From Phytohabitans maris (lineage in GTDB: Bacteria; Actinomycetota; Actinomycetes; Mycobacteriales; Micromonosporaceae), in NCBI RefSeq assembly GCF_031085175.1, contig NZ_JAVHUY010000017.1:62001-126000 (forward strand): a stretch of 64,000 nt of DNA, read 5' to 3'. The notes below the pieces were generated by a model, which was not told the DNA's origin, searched no databases, and worked only from the letters and a program-made list of their open reading frames with translations. Positions 31,745 through 41,480 of this stretch are shown in pieces (the stretch's first letter is position 1; every line of letters starts with the position of its first letter). The translations under genes were made by a program, and so were the position numbers.

Positions 31745-33079
31745 GTGGAGTGGGCGGTCGGAGCCGGGGTGGTCGGCAGCGTTCTCGGCCTGGTGGCCGG
31801 GGCTGCCGCGCTGCTAGCCGTGCGCGGCCGCGCGGGGATCCGTAGTCTGCTCGTCCCAGTCGGCGGTCGACCGCCGCGGGGCGAGGCCGCGACTGCCGGG
31901 GGCTTCGGAGGAGCCGCCCGCGACAACGGGAGGCCGGCTATCGCCAAAGAGCAGCAGGGCCAGGTCTCCGGGCTGGGCCGCAAGAGCCTCGACGCGCTGC
32001 GGGTCGGGGTGGTCGTGCTCGACCAGGACGACGTCCCCGTGCTGGTCAACCCGGCGGCCCGCGCGATGGGGCTCCTGCGCGCCGGACCCCAGCCCGGCAC
32101 CATCGCCGCGCACCCCATCGTGCGTACCCTGGCCGGCCAGGTCCGCCGCACCGGCGTGCGCCGGGAGGTCGAGCTCGACCTGCCCCGGGGGCGCGAGGGC
32201 GGGCCGCAGTCGCCGCTCGGCGTCCACCTGCGGGCCGTCGCGCTGGGCGGCAACTTCGTCTCCGTCGAGGCCGCCGACGTGACCGAGTCGCACCGGGTCG
32301 ACCGGGTGCGGCGTGACTTCGTGGCCAACGTCAGCCACGAGCTGAAGACCCCGATCGGTGCGCTGCAGCTGCTGGCCGAGGCGCTGCTCGACGCCACCGA
32401 CCCGGACAGCGTCACCACCGACCCGGCCGAAGACGTGGCGGCCGCCCGGCGGTTCGCCGAGCGGATCCAGTCCGAGTCCACCCGCCTCGGCCGCCTCGTC
32501 AACGAGCTGCTGGAGCTGACCCGCCTGCAGGGCGCCGAGCCGCTGCCCGCGCCCGAGCCGGTCGCGGTCGACTGGGTCGTGGCCGAGGTGATCGACCGCA
32601 CCCGTACGGCCGCGTCCGCCCGGAGCATCGAGGTCGACGTGAGCGGCGCCCGCGGCCTGACCGTGTACGGCAGCGACAGCCAGATCGCCACCGCCGTCGC
32701 CAACCTCGTGGAGAACGCGATCGCCTACTCGGCCGAGCACACGAAGGTGGACGTGGTCACGCGCGGTGACGACGAGTACGTTGAAATCGCGGTGACCGAC
32801 CAGGGCATCGGGATCGGGCCGAGCGACCTCGACCGGATCTTCGAGCGGTTCTACCGGGCCGACCAGGCACGCTCCCGGGCGACCGGCGGCACCGGCCTCG
32901 GCCTGGCGATTGTCAAGCACATCGCGACGAATCACGGTGGCCGTGTGGAGGTGACGAGCAGGCTGGGTGGAGGGTCGACGTTCACCATCCGGCTGCCCGC
33001 CCGTCCGCCGGACGCCGTACTGCCGCTACCACCGTCGGTTGAGATCGAGGCCGGTCCGGCCGAGCTTCGACAGGCCTGA
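31745..33079 (+). CDS. senX3: Phosphate-sensing histidine kinase SenX3 (PhoR)
   Basis: 444-aa membrane histidine kinase. One or two N-terminal membrane segments (about 3-30), a PAS-like domain (about 80-190, LDALRVGVVVLDQDDVPVLVNPAARAMG), HisKA with phosphoacceptor His in FVANVSHELKTPIGAL (about 200), and a HATPase domain (NLVENAIAYS; DQGIGIG; GGTGLGLAIVKHIA). It senses phosphate limitation through PhoU and the Pst transporter and phosphorylates RegX3. Leaderless GTG at 31745. regX3 follows after 23 nt. Divergent from phoU. Confident from sequence and neighbourhood. Confidence 0.94.
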   Translation: MEWAVGAGVVGSVLGLVAGAAALLAVRGRAGIRSLLVPVGGRPPRGEAATAGGFGGAARDNGRPAIAKEQQGQVSGLGRKSLDALRVGVVVLDQDDVPVLVNPAARAMGLLRAGPQPGTIAAHPIVRTLAGQVRRTGVRREVELDLPRGREGGPQSPLGVHLRAVALGGNFVSVEAADVTESHRVDRVRRDFVANVSHELKTPIGALQLLAEALLDATDPDSVTTDPAEDVAAARRFAERIQSESTRLGRLVNELLELTRLQGAEPLPAPEPVAVDWVVAEVIDRTRTAASARSIEVDVSGARGLTVYGSDSQIATAVANLVENAIAYSAEHTKVDVVTRGDDEYVEIAVTDQGIGIGPSDLDRIFERFYRADQARSRATGGTGLGLAIVKHIATNHGGRVEVTSRLGGGSTFTIRLPARPPDAVLPLPPSVEIEAGPAELRQA

Positions 33080-33102
33080 CGAGCAATAGGAAGGAAAGTC
33101 TG

Positions 33103-33786
33103 TTGGCCCGCGTGCTCGTGGTCGAGGATGAGGAGTCGTTCTCCGACGCCTTGTCCTACATGCTCCGCAAGGAGGGTTTCGAGGTCTCGGTCGCCGCGAC
33201 CGGCACCTCCGCCCTCACCGAGTTTGACCGGACCGGTGCGGACATCGTCCTACTCGACCTGATGCTGCCCGAGATGTCGGGCACCGAGGTCTGCCGCCAG
33301 CTGCGCCAGCGTTCGCACGTCCCGATCATCATGGTGACCGCGCGAGACAGTGAGATCGACAAGGTCGTCGGGCTGGAAATAGGAGCCGACGACTACGTGA
33401 CCAAGCCGTACTCCCCGCGTGAGCTGGTCGCCCGCATCCGGGCGGTCCTGCGCCGGCAGAGCGTCGACGCGGTCGAGCTCTCCGCGCCCACGCTGGCCGC
33501 CGGCCCGGTGCGGATGGACGTGGAGCGCCACGTGGTGACCGTGGCCGGTGCCGCCGTCCAGCTGCCGCTCAAGGAGTTCGAGCTGCTGGAGCTGTTGCTG
33601 CGCAACGCCGGCCGGGTGCTCACCCGGGGCCAGCTGATCGACCGGGTGTGGGGCGCCGACTACGTCGGTGACACGAAGACGCTCGACGTGCACGTCAAGC
33701 GCCTGCGCTCCAAGGTCGAGCCCGAGCCGAGCACGCCGCGCTACATCGTCACGGTCCGCGGCCTGGGCTACAAGTTCGAGCCCTAG
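33103..33786 (+). CDS. regX3: Phosphate response regulator RegX3 (PhoP)
   Basis: 227-aa OmpR-family response regulator: receiver (about 1-115) with phosphoacceptor Asp in [14 protein letters not shown] (about 52), [13 protein letters not shown] and the switch Lys in [13 protein letters not shown] (about 101); winged helix (about 130-225) with [37 protein letters not shown] and [10 protein letters not shown]. It activates phosphate starvation genes. The start is a TTG at 33103 with AAGGAAAG about 6 nt upstream, the only good start at this position. Co-transcribed with senX3. The stop overlaps that of the convergent Cys-rich gene by 4 nt. Confidence 0.94.
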   Translation: MARVLVVEDEESFSDALSYMLRKEGFEVSVAATGTSALTEFDRTGADIVLLDLMLPEMSGTEVCRQLRQRSHVPIIMVTARDSEIDKVVGLEIGADDYVTKPYSPRELVARIRAVLRRQSVDAVELSAPTLAAGPVRMDVERHVVTVAGAAVQLPLKEFELLELLLRNAGRVLTRGQLIDRVWGADYVGDTKTLDVHVKRLRSKVEPEPSTPRYIVTVRGLGYKFEP

Positions 33787-34625
33787 GGCTGCTGGCGTTG
33801 CCGCCTCGCGGCCTTCGGAGGCGCAGCGGCCGTCGTCGCCGGGTGCGGCGCGACCAGGCCGCTCTTGAGGCGTGCCGCGCACAGCTCGGCCAGCTTCGCG
33901 TACGCCGCCTTGCCGACCAGCGCGGTCAGCTCCGGCTCGTACGACAGGTACATCGCCTCGGTGCCGACGTGTGCCTCGGGCGACGAGGTGCACCACCAGT
34001 CGAGGTCGTGCCCGCCCGAGCCCCAGCCCCGCCGGTCGAACTCGGTCAGCGTCGTCACCAGCACCTTGGTGCCATCTGGCCGCTTCGACCACTCCTGCTC
34101 GCGCCGCACTGGGAGCTGCCAGCAGACATCCGGCTTGTACTCCAACGGGTGCACGCCGTCGCGGATCGCCTGGGCGTGCAGCGCGCAGCCGCCACCGCCG
34201 GGAAAGTCGGCGTCGTTGAGAAACACGCACGGCCCGTCTTCGCCCTGCGTGGCGGTGCGGCGGGCCGGGCTCTTGCCGTCGATGGTGTCCATCTCGGTGT
34301 ACTGCTTGAACCCGCGCCGGTAGTGCTGCCAGGTCTCCGGCGTCAGGCGCTTGACCGCCGCCTTGACCCGGGTCTCGTCGTCGGAGTCGGTGAAGAAAGC
34401 GCCGTGCGAGCAGCACCCGTCGGATGCGCGGCCGGCGATGATCCCGTGACACGCCTTTCCGAAGACGCAGGTCCAGCGGGACAGCAGCCAGGTGAGATCG
34501 GCACGTACGACGTGCTTGGGGTCCTCCGGGTCGACGAACTCGATCCACTCGCGGGGGAAGTCGAGCGCGACTTCCTTGCTCCGCGGGTCCTGAGGGTCGT
34601 CGACGAGGACGTGCAGGCTTGCCAC
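33783..34625 (-). CDS. Cys-rich conserved protein (Rv0495c-like)
   Basis: 280-aa conserved actinobacterial protein of unknown function, next to regX3 and ppx as Rv0495c is in M. tuberculosis. It has Cys clustered in the first half ([11 protein letters not shown] at about 52-60, GCCSHGAFF at about 69) and further Cys in [22 protein letters not shown] and WWCTSS. The CxxxxxC...CC pattern resembles metal-chelating YkgJ-type proteins, so a metal or Fe-S site is plausible but not shown. A Pro/Ala/Arg-rich tail ends the protein. GTG at 34625. Confidence 0.82.
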   Translation of the reverse strand: MASLHVLVDDPQDPRSKEVALDFPREWIEFVDPEDPKHVVRADLTWLLSRWTCVFGKACHGIIAGRASDGCCSHGAFFTDSDDETRVKAAVKRLTPETWQHYRRGFKQYTEMDTIDGKSPARRTATQGEDGPCVFLNDADFPGGGGCALHAQAIRDGVHPLEYKPDVCWQLPVRREQEWSKRPDGTKVLVTTLTEFDRRGWGSGGHDLDWWCTSSPEAHVGTEAMYLSYEPELTALVGKAAYAKLAELCAARLKSGLVAPHPATTAAAPPKAARRQRQQP

Positions 34626-34717
34626 CCGGCCAGCTTACGCGCGCGGTACGCGTTCCCGGCGCTGGTCGCCGTGTCGCGAAGGCGTGACATAGCGGCCACT
34701 CATCCCCGTCCCCGACT

Positions 34718-34723
34718 TAAGGT
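34718..34723 (+). promoter_or_regulatory. -10 box of the ppx-like gene
   Basis: TAAGGT followed by exactly 6 nt (TTTGGT) and the ATG at 34730; predicted leaderless mRNA. Confidence 0.5.
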
Positions 34724-34729
34724 TTTGGT

Positions 34730-35674
34730 ATGCGCCTCGGTGTCCTTGACGTCGGTTCCAACACCGTGCACCTCCTGGTCGTGGATGCCCACCACGGCGC
34801 ACACCCCTGGCCGGCCCACTCGGAAAAGGCCGTGCTCCGCCTGGCTGAGCAGATCGGCAAGGACGGCGCGCTCACCAAATCGGGCGCCGACGCGCTGGTC
34901 AAGGCGGCCGCGGACGCCATGACCGCCGCGGCCCGGCTGGTCACCGAAGACCTGCTGGCCTTCGCGACCTCCGCGGTCCGCGACGCCACCAACTCCGCCG
35001 CCGTGCTCGCGCGGGTCCGGGAGGAGACCGGGGTACGGCTGCAGGTGCTCTCCGGCGCCGACGAGGCGCGGGCCACCTTCCTCGCGGTACGCCGGTGGTT
35101 CGGCTGGTCCGCCGGGCGCCTGCTGGTGATGGACATCGGCGGCGGCTCGCTGGAGCTCGCGGCCGGCATCGACGAAGATCCGGACCTGGCGATGTCGCTG
35201 CCGCTCGGCGCCGGGCGGCTGACCCGCGACCGGCTGCACATCGACGGCAGCACGGCCACGCCGCCCTCCGCGCACCGGGTCGACGAGCTGATCGAGTACG
35301 TGGACGAGATGCTCGACCCGGCCGTGCGAAAGCTCTCCGAGGTCGGCTGGGACCGGCCGGTGGCCACCTCCAAGACGTTCCGCACGCTCGCCCGCCTCGC
35401 CGGCGCCGCCCCCTCGACGGCCGGGCTGTGGGCACCCCGGCGCCTGCACCGCGACGGGCTCCGCCAGGTGATCGGATTCATCCGCCACATCTCGCCCCGC
35501 GAACTGTCCGGTTTGGAGGGTGTGAGCGCGCGCCGGGCCCACCAGCTGCTCGCCGGCGCGGTGGTGGCCGAGGCGACCATGCGCCGGCTCGACATCGACG
35601 CGGTGGACATCTGTCCCTGGGCGCTGCGCGAAGGGGTCATTCTTCGCCGCCTCGACCAGTTGGAGCCGGCGTAG
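34730..35674 (+). CDS. ppx: Ppx/GppA-family phosphatase
   Basis: 314-aa member of the exopolyphosphatase / pppGpp phosphatase family with the ASKHA fold: [19 protein letters not shown] (phosphate 1 loop, about 3-21), [13 protein letters not shown], and [13 protein letters not shown] (phosphate 2 loop, about 134). M. tuberculosis has the counterpart Rv0496, an exopolyphosphatase-like short form. Location after the phosphate two-component system fits polyphosphate turnover. It lacks the C-terminal HD-like domain of the E. coli enzymes. ATG at 34730 is leaderless. Which substrate is preferred cannot be told. Confidence 0.88.
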   Translation: MRLGVLDVGSNTVHLLVVDAHHGAHPWPAHSEKAVLRLAEQIGKDGALTKSGADALVKAAADAMTAAARLVTEDLLAFATSAVRDATNSAAVLARVREETGVRLQVLSGADEARATFLAVRRWFGWSAGRLLVMDIGGGSLELAAGIDEDPDLAMSLPLGAGRLTRDRLHIDGSTATPPSAHRVDELIEYVDEMLDPAVRKLSEVGWDRPVATSKTFRTLARLAGAAPSTAGLWAPRRLHRDGLRQVIGFIRHISPRELSGLEGVSARRAHQLLAGAVVAEATMRRLDIDAVDICPWALREGVILRRLDQLEPA

Positions 35675-35715
35675 CGCCAAAGCGCATTTACCACCGTGGC
35701 GATACCCTGGCAAAC

Positions 35716-36525
35716 GTGAGTTCCCGCGTTCCAGTGCTCCTGTCCAGCTCCTCCGTCTTTCCGGAGCCGACGGCGGCGGCGTTCGAGATGGCCGCCACCC
35801 TGGGCTACGACGGCATCGAGGTCATGGTCTGGACCGACGCGGTCAGCCAGGACGCCGGTGCCCTGCGCGGCCTGGCCGCGCATTATGGCGTGCCGGTGCT
35901 CTCCGTGCACGCACCATGCCTCCTGGTCACCCAGCGGGTGTGGAGCTCCGACCCGTGGGAGCGGCTGCGCCGGGCGGCCGTGCTCGCCGAGACGCTGGGC
36001 GCGCCCACGGTGGTGGTGCATCCGCCGTTCACCTGGCAGCGCGACTACGCCAGGGGTTTCGGCACCGGATTGGCGCGCTTGGCCGCTAAGCACCCGGATG
36101 TCACGTTCGCGGTTGAAAACATGTACCCGGTGCGGATGGCCGGCCGCGAGTTCGTGCCGTACGTGCCGGGTTGGGATCCCACCGTGACCGGCTACGACGC
36201 CTACACGCTCGACCTGTCGCACTGCGCCGCCTCGCGCAGCGACCCGCTGGCCATGGCCGACACGATGGGCGCCCAGCTCGCCCACGTGCACCTGGGTGAC
36301 GGCACCGGCGAGGGGCGCGACGAGCACCTGGTGCCCGGGCGCGGTAACCAGCCCTGCGGCGAGCTGCTGGCCTCACTGGCCGGGCGCGGCTTCACCGGGT
36401 CGGTGGCGGTCGAGGTGGCGACGCGCAAGGCGAGCAGCCGCGCGGTCCGCGAGGCCGACCTGCGCGAGTCTCTCGCGTTCGCCCGGGAGCATCTCGCCAC
36501 CCCGACGCCGGTCACACCGCGGTAA
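35716..36525 (+). CDS. Sugar phosphate isomerase/epimerase-like TIM-barrel protein
   Basis: 269-aa AP-endonuclease-2-type TIM barrel (Rv0498 counterpart, recalled). Seen: [14 protein letters not shown] (about 28-41), [11 protein letters not shown] (His ligand), [19 protein letters not shown] (Glu ligand, about 135), LDLSHCAAS and [17 protein letters not shown] (His/Asp ligands), which together form the usual divalent-metal site. The family includes xylose isomerase-like enzymes and hydroxypyruvate isomerase; no substrate can be named. GTG at 35716 follows TACCCT by 7 nt. It overlaps the convergent CGNR gene by 14 nt. Confidence 0.85.
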   Translation: MSSRVPVLLSSSSVFPEPTAAAFEMAATLGYDGIEVMVWTDAVSQDAGALRGLAAHYGVPVLSVHAPCLLVTQRVWSSDPWERLRRAAVLAETLGAPTVVVHPPFTWQRDYARGFGTGLARLAAKHPDVTFAVENMYPVRMAGREFVPYVPGWDPTVTGYDAYTLDLSHCAASRSDPLAMADTMGAQLAHVHLGDGTGEGRDEHLVPGRGNQPCGELLASLAGRGFTGSVAVEVATRKASSRAVREADLRESLAFAREHLATPTPVTPR

Positions 36526-37048
36526 GCAGCTTTTCCTTCTTGCGCGCGCGGTGGGCGGCCACGTGGGAGCGGGTGGCGCACCGCTCCGAGCAAAACCGCC
36601 GGCAGTTGTTTGACGAGGTGTCCAGGTAGACGTTGCCGCAGCGCTCGTCGGCACAGACCCCGAAGCGGGCGCTGCCGTACTCACACAGCCACACGGCCAG
36701 ACCCCAGACGGCGCCGGCGAGGTACTCGGCGCTGACGGACGCGCCCCGGCTGGTCACGTGCATGTGCCAGTCGTTGGCGTCGTGGCCGGAGATCCGCGGC
36801 TGGACCGGGAAGGTCTCCAGCAGCGCGTTGAGCTCGGCGACAGCCTCGATGTCGCGGCCGGACGTGCCGAACTCGAAGACATCTCGCAGGCGCTTTTGCG
36901 CCCGGCGGAAGATGGCCAGGTCGCGCTCCACGACCTCGCCGCCCATCCAGGAGTGTTCCTCGTTGAAGAGGCCCCGGAGGCCGTCGAGGTCGTCCAGCGA
37001 CGCGTTGACAAGGTCAACGGCGGTCCTGGCGTACGCGTCGAAGTTCAC
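36512..37048 (-). CDS. CGNR zinc-finger / ABATE-domain regulator
   Basis: 178-aa protein with an ABATE domain (about 1-125) and a C-terminal CGNR zinc finger: [22 protein letters not shown], then [17 protein letters not shown]. Four Cys bind zinc and the basic tail likely contacts nucleic acid. This family is assumed to regulate transcription in actinobacteria, often of stress genes. ATG at 37048. It is divergent from proline dehydrogenase across 95 nt, so it may regulate that gene (inference only). Confidence 0.87.
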   Translation of the reverse strand: MNFDAYARTAVDLVNASLDDLDGLRGLFNEEHSWMGGEVVERDLAIFRRAQKRLRDVFEFGTSGRDIEAVAELNALLETFPVQPRISGHDANDWHMHVTSRGASVSAEYLAGAVWGLAVWLCEYGSARFGVCADERCGNVYLDTSSNNCRRFCSERCATRSHVAAHRARKKEKLLTAV

Positions 37049-37131
37049 TCGACAACCGTAGACGACCGGGGCCCTCCGTGGCGCGTCGCGCTCGTGCGGA
37101 CGGTAACCGGGTCACTCCGGGAGGCGGGCGT

Positions 37132-37137
37132 TACGCT
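37132..37137 (+). promoter_or_regulatory. -10 box of the proline dehydrogenase gene
   Basis: TACGCT, then exactly 6 nt and the ATG at 37144; leaderless pattern that fixes the start against a longer open frame. Confidence 0.5.
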
Positions 37138-37143
37138 CGCCTC

Positions 37144-38064
37144 ATGCTGCGATCGGTCATCCTCGCCGCCTCCCGGTCGTCCGGGCTGGAGCGGCTCGTC
37201 GAGACTGCGCCGCTCACGCGTGGTGTGGTGCGGCGGTTCGTCGCCGGCACGTCGCCCGACGACGCGCTCCGCGCGACCGGTGAGCTGGTCGCCGACGGCC
37301 TCGCGGTGAGCCTGGACGTGCTGGGTGAGGACACCGAGACGGCTGAGCAGGCCGTGGCGACCCGCGAGGCGTACGTGTCGCTGCTGGCCGCCCTCCGCGA
37401 CTCCGCGCTGACCCCGGCCGCGGAGGTGAGCGTCAAGCTCTCCGCGCTGGGCCAGAAGTTCGACGAGCAGCTGGCGTACGAGCAGGCCCGGGCGATCTGC
37501 GCGGCCGCGTCCGAGGCGGGCACCACGGTCACGCTGGACGCCGAGGACCACACCACCACCGACTCCACCCTCGACATCCTGACCAAGCTGCGCACCGACT
37601 TTCCGACCACGGGCGCGGTGCTCCAGGCGTACCTGCGGCGCACCGAGGCCGACTGCCGGGAGCTGGCGACCGCGGGCTCGCGGGTGCGGCTCTGCAAGGG
37701 GGCGTACAAGGAGCCCGAGTCGGTCGCCTACCAGTCCACTCTGGACGTCGACAAGTCGTTCGTGCGCTGCCTCAACATCCTCATGTCCGGCGAGGGCTAC
37801 CCGATGCTGGCCACCCACGACCCGCGCCTGATCGCGATCGGCGAAGACCGGGCCCGGTGGTTCGACCGCTCGCCGGACGAGTTCGAGTTCCAGCTGCTGT
37901 ACGGGGTGCGCCCGGAGGAGCAGGCCCGCCTGGCCGCCGAGGGGTACACGGTGCGTGTCTACGTCCCCTACGGCACGCAGTGGTACCCGTACCTGATGCG
38001 CCGCCTGGCCGAGCGGCCGGCCAACATGGGCTTCTTCCTCAAGGCAGTGAGCCGGAAGAGCTGA
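37144..38064 (+). CDS. Proline dehydrogenase
   Basis: 306-aa monofunctional FAD-dependent proline dehydrogenase (TIM barrel), which oxidises proline to pyrroline-5-carboxylate. Seen: EVSVKLSALGQKFD (about 97-110), TLDAEDHTTTDSTLD (about 138), VLQAYLRRTEADC, VRLCKGAYKEPE (about 182), LATHDPRLI and the C-terminal YVPYGTQWYPYLMRRLAERPAN, whose Arg pair binds the substrate carboxylate. A partner pyrroline-5-carboxylate dehydrogenase gene is not in this window. ATG at 37144. The 24-nt gap to the metallopeptidase gene contains that gene's own -10 box. Confidence 0.94.
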   Translation: MLRSVILAASRSSGLERLVETAPLTRGVVRRFVAGTSPDDALRATGELVADGLAVSLDVLGEDTETAEQAVATREAYVSLLAALRDSALTPAAEVSVKLSALGQKFDEQLAYEQARAICAAASEAGTTVTLDAEDHTTTDSTLDILTKLRTDFPTTGAVLQAYLRRTEADCRELATAGSRVRLCKGAYKEPESVAYQSTLDVDKSFVRCLNILMSGEGYPMLATHDPRLIAIGEDRARWFDRSPDEFEFQLLYGVRPEEQARLAAEGYTVRVYVPYGTQWYPYLMRRLAERPANMGFFLKAVSRKS

Positions 38065-38076
38065 GAAGAGCTGAGC

Positions 38077-38082
38077 TAGTCT
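38077..38082 (+). promoter_or_regulatory. -10 box of the metallopeptidase gene
   Basis: TAGTCT followed by exactly 6 nt and the GTG at 38089. The box falls between the proline dehydrogenase stop and the next start, so the peptidase gene has its own leaderless promoter. Confidence 0.5.
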
Positions 38083-38088
38083 CCGCGT

Positions 38089-39372
38089 GTGACGGAGGCA
38101 CCCGGACCGCGCCGGTGGCCGCTCTGGGTAGTCCTCGGGGTGGTCGGCGCACTGCTGTCCTGCGGGGTGCCCACGGCCGTCATCGTCGCGCTTCGCGAGC
38201 AGGGGCCGGGCGCGGCGGCCAGCGCCAGCCCGGTCGCGATCCACAGTCCCGAGCCGGGCGACCCGGAGCAGGTGACCCAGCTCTGGCTGCGCGAGCGGAT
38301 CGCGGAGGTGCTCACCCAGCAGGCAGGGGCGCTGCTCCGCGGCGACGAGCGGGGCTTCCTCGCGGTCGCCGAGCCGAAGTCGGCGGCGGTGGCCGCGCTG
38401 CGCCGGCAGTTCCGGTCGCTGCGCGCGCTGAAGGTCACCGCCTGGCAGGTGCGGATCACCGACATCCCGGACCGCGTCGGCTCGCAGTGGCGGGTCACCG
38501 TGACGTACGAGCACTGCTTCGTCGACCCCGGCTGCCTCACCGGTCCGGTGTCGATCGAGACGACCTGGGCGGACCGCGCCGGCGTACCCCGCATGGTGGC
38601 GCTGGCGCCCTCGCCCTCGGGGCAGGACGGGCCGCGGCCGTGGGAGGCCAGCGATCTGGTGGTGGCCGTGGGCCAGCGGGCGGTGGTCGCGACGACCGCC
38701 AAGCAGAAGGGCCGCCTCACCGAGGTGCTGCGCGAGGCCGAGCGGGCGGCCGAGGTCGCCGACCGGTACGCGGTGGACGGCACGCCGCCCCGGCACTACC
38801 AGATCTTCTACGCGGGTGAGGCGGAGTGGCGCCGCTGGTACGGCGGTGACCGCCCGGAGTGGACCGCCGGCTACGCGGTGCCGGTCGGCGGCGGCCGCTT
38901 CGACGTCGTGCTCAACGGCAAGGACCTGCACGTGAGCGTCCTCGACGACCTGCTGCGGCACGAGATGACGCACGCCGCCTCGCTGCCCGGCGGCGGCTAC
39001 CGCACCGGCGACAACTGGTGGCTGGTCGAGGGCGTCGCCGACCTGGCCGCGGCGGGCGGGCGCCCGGTCGGCCGGTACGAGAGCCTGCCCGACGTGCGGC
39101 GGCTCGTCTCCAGCGGGTGGAACGGGCCGCTGAGCGCCGCCGAGCCGGGCGCGCGGGCCACGGACTGGCAGGTCAGCGCCGCCTACGGGATCGGGTACCT
39201 CGCCGTGCGGCACCTGGTCGACCGCTTCGGCGAGCAGGCGATGCTGGCGTTCTTCAAGGCGGTCGTGCACGAGCGGAAGTCGCCGGACGAGGCGTCCCCA
39301 CTGGTCTTCGGCGAGCCCTGGCAGTCCCTCCAGGACGACTGCGTGTCGTACGTCCGGACCGCCGCCTCGTAA
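38089..39372 (+). CDS. Membrane-anchored zinc metallopeptidase-like protein
   Basis: 427-aa protein with one N-terminal membrane anchor (about 12-36) and an outer region. The C-terminal half (about 240-420) resembles gluzincin peptidases of the MA clan: HEMTH (about 289-293) gives the HExxH zinc motif, and WWLVEGVADLAA (about 305-316) supplies the third-ligand Glu. The middle part (about 60-220) is NTF2-like with two Cys (HCFVDPGC) that may form a disulfide. Probably an outer-surface protease, target unknown. GTG at 38089 is leaderless. It is followed by the MacAB-like exporter genes, which have their own promoter. Confidence 0.82.
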   Translation: MTEAPGPRRWPLWVVLGVVGALLSCGVPTAVIVALREQGPGAAASASPVAIHSPEPGDPEQVTQLWLRERIAEVLTQQAGALLRGDERGFLAVAEPKSAAVAALRRQFRSLRALKVTAWQVRITDIPDRVGSQWRVTVTYEHCFVDPGCLTGPVSIETTWADRAGVPRMVALAPSPSGQDGPRPWEASDLVVAVGQRAVVATTAKQKGRLTEVLREAERAAEVADRYAVDGTPPRHYQIFYAGEAEWRRWYGGDRPEWTAGYAVPVGGGRFDVVLNGKDLHVSVLDDLLRHEMTHAASLPGGGYRTGDNWWLVEGVADLAAAGGRPVGRYESLPDVRRLVSSGWNGPLSAAEPGARATDWQVSAAYGIGYLAVRHLVDRFGEQAMLAFFKAVVHERKSPDEASPLVFGEPWQSLQDDCVSYVRTAAS

Positions 39373-39375
39373 CAT
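39370..39375 (+). promoter_or_regulatory. -10 box of the MacAB-like operon
   Basis: TAACAT, exactly 6 nt, then the GTG at 39382. The box overlaps the stop codon of the metallopeptidase gene. Predicts leaderless expression of the adaptor-ATPase-permease operon. Confidence 0.5.
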
Positions 39376-39381
39376 GACTGC

Positions 39382-40755
39382 GTGTCTGGCGTCCCCCCGC
39401 CACGAAGACTGATCCTGCTCGCCGGCGCCGCCCTCGTCGCGCTCGGCGCGACAGCCGCGTCCTGTGGCGACGGCGAGTCGGCCGTGGCACTCGGCAGTGC
39501 GTCCCGCGGCGAGGTGACCGAGGTGGTCGACGCGCCCGCCTCGGTAACCGCGAAGGCGGCCGCCACGCTCACCTCCCCGGCCGACGGCACGCTCGCCTCG
39601 CTGCGGGTGCGGCCGGGCGACTCCGTGCGGCGCGGGCAGGTGCTCGCGGTGATCGACTCGCCCGGCGCCAGGCAGCGGCTCGCCCAGGCCAAGGCGGCGC
39701 TCGACGCGGCCAAGCGGGCGGGTGGCGGCTTCGGCGGCGGCGTCGACCTCACGACCGTGCAGCGCAACACCGACAAGGCCGCCGCGGCCGCCTTCGACGC
39801 CGCCCGCGTCGCCGCTGGCAAGATCACAGACCAGCGGGTACGCGGCGCGCTGCTCGCCCACGTCGACGCCGCGCAGAAGCAGTACGAGGCCGCCGCCCGT
39901 GCCGCTGGGCAGGCGGTCCGCGCGGTGCAGCGGGGCGTGGCGGGACTGAGCTCGGCGGTCAGCGCGCTCTCCGCCGCCCAGCGCCTCCAGGCACAGCAGG
40001 CGTACGACCTGGCGAAGTCCACAGTAGACGCGTTGACGCTGCGGGCGCCGATACCCGGCGTGGTGCAGCTCGGCGGCGCGGCCTCGCCGGCCGGTGGTGC
40101 CTCGGCCGAGGCGCTGGCCGGGCTGCTCGGGGGTGCCGGTGCGCAGCTCCCCGCCGGCACGCTCACCCCGCCCGCGGCGGCTCCCGGCCCGGCCGCCGGC
40201 GTCGATGTGGCCGTGCCGGTCGGCGGGCTGGTCACCGCGGGCGCCGCGATCCTCACCGTGGTGGACGTCTCCGCGCTCGGGGTGGTCGCCGAGGTCGACG
40301 AGACCGACGTGCTGCTGGTGCGCCCGGGGCTCGCCGCGACCGTTGAGCTGGACGCGGCGACCGGCGCCACGTACTCGGGGGAGGTCCGCTCGGTCGACGT
40401 GCTCCCGACCTCCTCGGCGCGCGGCGGCGTCGCCTACCGGGTGCGGCTCGCCCTCGGCACCGGAGAGTTCGGCGACGGGCGGGACGCGCCACCGCCCCGC
40501 CCGGGCATGAGCGCGGTCGTCCACCTCCAGGTGCGCGAGGCGGCCGACGCGGTCACGGTGCCCGCGGCAGCGGTCTTCTCGGCCGGCGGGCGCGACGCGG
40601 TCTGGGTGGTACGCGGCGGGCGCGCCGAGCGGGTCGAGGTGACCGTCGGCGTGCAAGGGCAGGACGTCGTGCAGATCGTCACCGGGGTGGCGCCCGGCGA
40701 CAGCGTGGTCGTACGCGGCACCGACCAGGTCAGCGCCGGCCAAGAGGTGCCGTGA
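39382..40755 (+). CDS. MacA-like adaptor (membrane-fusion) lipoprotein
   Basis: 457-aa HlyD/MacA-family adaptor. N-terminus is a lipoprotein-like signal (LVALGATAASC, lipid Cys at about 31). Then a split biotinyl-lipoyl domain (SPADGTLASLRVRPGDSVRRGQVLAVID), a long Ala-rich coiled-coil hairpin (about 85-215), the second lipoyl half (APIPGVVQLG; VPVGGLVTAGAAILTVVD), and beta-barrel and membrane-proximal domains. It partners the ATPase and permease encoded next, forming a tripartite-like exporter. In a single-membrane actinomycete it would work outside the membrane. Cargo unknown. Confidence 0.87.
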   Translation: MSGVPPPRRLILLAGAALVALGATAASCGDGESAVALGSASRGEVTEVVDAPASVTAKAAATLTSPADGTLASLRVRPGDSVRRGQVLAVIDSPGARQRLAQAKAALDAAKRAGGGFGGGVDLTTVQRNTDKAAAAAFDAARVAAGKITDQRVRGALLAHVDAAQKQYEAAARAAGQAVRAVQRGVAGLSSAVSALSAAQRLQAQQAYDLAKSTVDALTLRAPIPGVVQLGGAASPAGGASAEALAGLLGGAGAQLPAGTLTPPAAAPGPAAGVDVAVPVGGLVTAGAAILTVVDVSALGVVAEVDETDVLLVRPGLAATVELDAATGATYSGEVRSVDVLPTSSARGGVAYRVRLALGTGEFGDGRDAPPPRPGMSAVVHLQVREAADAVTVPAAAVFSAGGRDAVWVVRGGRAERVEVTVGVQGQDVVQIVTGVAPGDSVVVRGTDQVSAGQEVP

Positions 40756-41480
40756 GCGAGGCGCTGGCGGTCGAGGCCACCGACGTCACGCGGACGTACG
40801 AGCTGGACGGCGTCTCCGTGCCGGCCCTGCGCGGCGTCTCGCTGGTCGTCGAGCCGGGCGACTACCTGGCGATCGTCGGGCCGTCCGGCTCCGGCAAGTC
40901 CACGCTGATGCACCTGCTCGGCGGGTTGGACCGGCCGAGCGGCGGCCGCCTGGTCATCGGCGGGCGGGACGTGTCGACGCTCTCCCCGCCCGAGATGGCG
41001 CGGCTGCGCAACGAGACGATCGGCTTCGTCTTCCAGGCGTTCCACCTGCTGCCCCGGACCTCCGCGGTGGACAACGTCGCGCTGCCGCTGGTGTACCGCG
41101 GCGTGGGTGCCCGGCAGCGGCGGGCGCGGGCGGCGGAGGTGCTGGAGCGGGTGGGGCTCGGCCACCGCCTGCACCACCGTCCCAACCAGCTCTCCGGCGG
41201 CGAGCAGCAGCGGGTGGCGATCGCCCGTGCGCTGGTCACCGATCCCGCCGTGCTCCTCGCCGACGAGCCCACCGGCAACCTCGACACCGCGACCGGCGCC
41301 GCCGTGCTGGCCCTGCTGGAGGAGCTGAACACCACCGCCGGTGTGGCCCTCGTCCTGGTCACCCACGACCGCGACGTGGCGGCCCGGGCCCGCCGCCAGA
41401 TCGTGATGCGCGACGGCCTCGTCGTGCCGCCGGCGGGGCAGTCGATCCCCGGCCAGCGGCGGCCGGAGGAGGAGTCGTGA
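40752..41480 (+). CDS. ABC transporter ATP-binding protein (MacB/LolD type)
   Basis: 242-aa ATPase: Walker A GPSGSGKST (about 41-49), Q-loop VFQAFHLLPRTSAVDN, signature LSGGEQQRVAIARAL (about 148), Walker B VLLADEPTGNLD (about 170) and the switch His in VLVTHDRDVA. The wording is that of MacB/LolD-type export ATPases. GTG overlaps the adaptor stop by 4 nt, and its own stop overlaps the permease start, so the three proteins are made together. Energises the exporter; cytoplasmic face of the membrane. Confidence 0.94.
   Translation: MSEALAVEATDVTRTYELDGVSVPALRGVSLVVEPGDYLAIVGPSGSGKSTLMHLLGGLDRPSGGRLVIGGRDVSTLSPPEMARLRNETIGFVFQAFHLLPRTSAVDNVALPLVYRGVGARQRRARAAEVLERVGLGHRLHHRPNQLSGGEQQRVAIARALVTDPAVLLADEPTGNLDTATGAAVLALLEELNTTAGVALVLVTHDRDVAARARRQIVMRDGLVVPPAGQSIPGQRRPEEES

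Noticed and set aside
37045-40743. Open frame of 1232 codons on the minus strand
   Set aside because: It lies opposite proline dehydrogenase, the metallopeptidase and the MacA-like gene, all with clear motifs and starts. Its translation is low-complexity Arg/Gly/Ala/His, as expected from the antisense of GC-rich genes.
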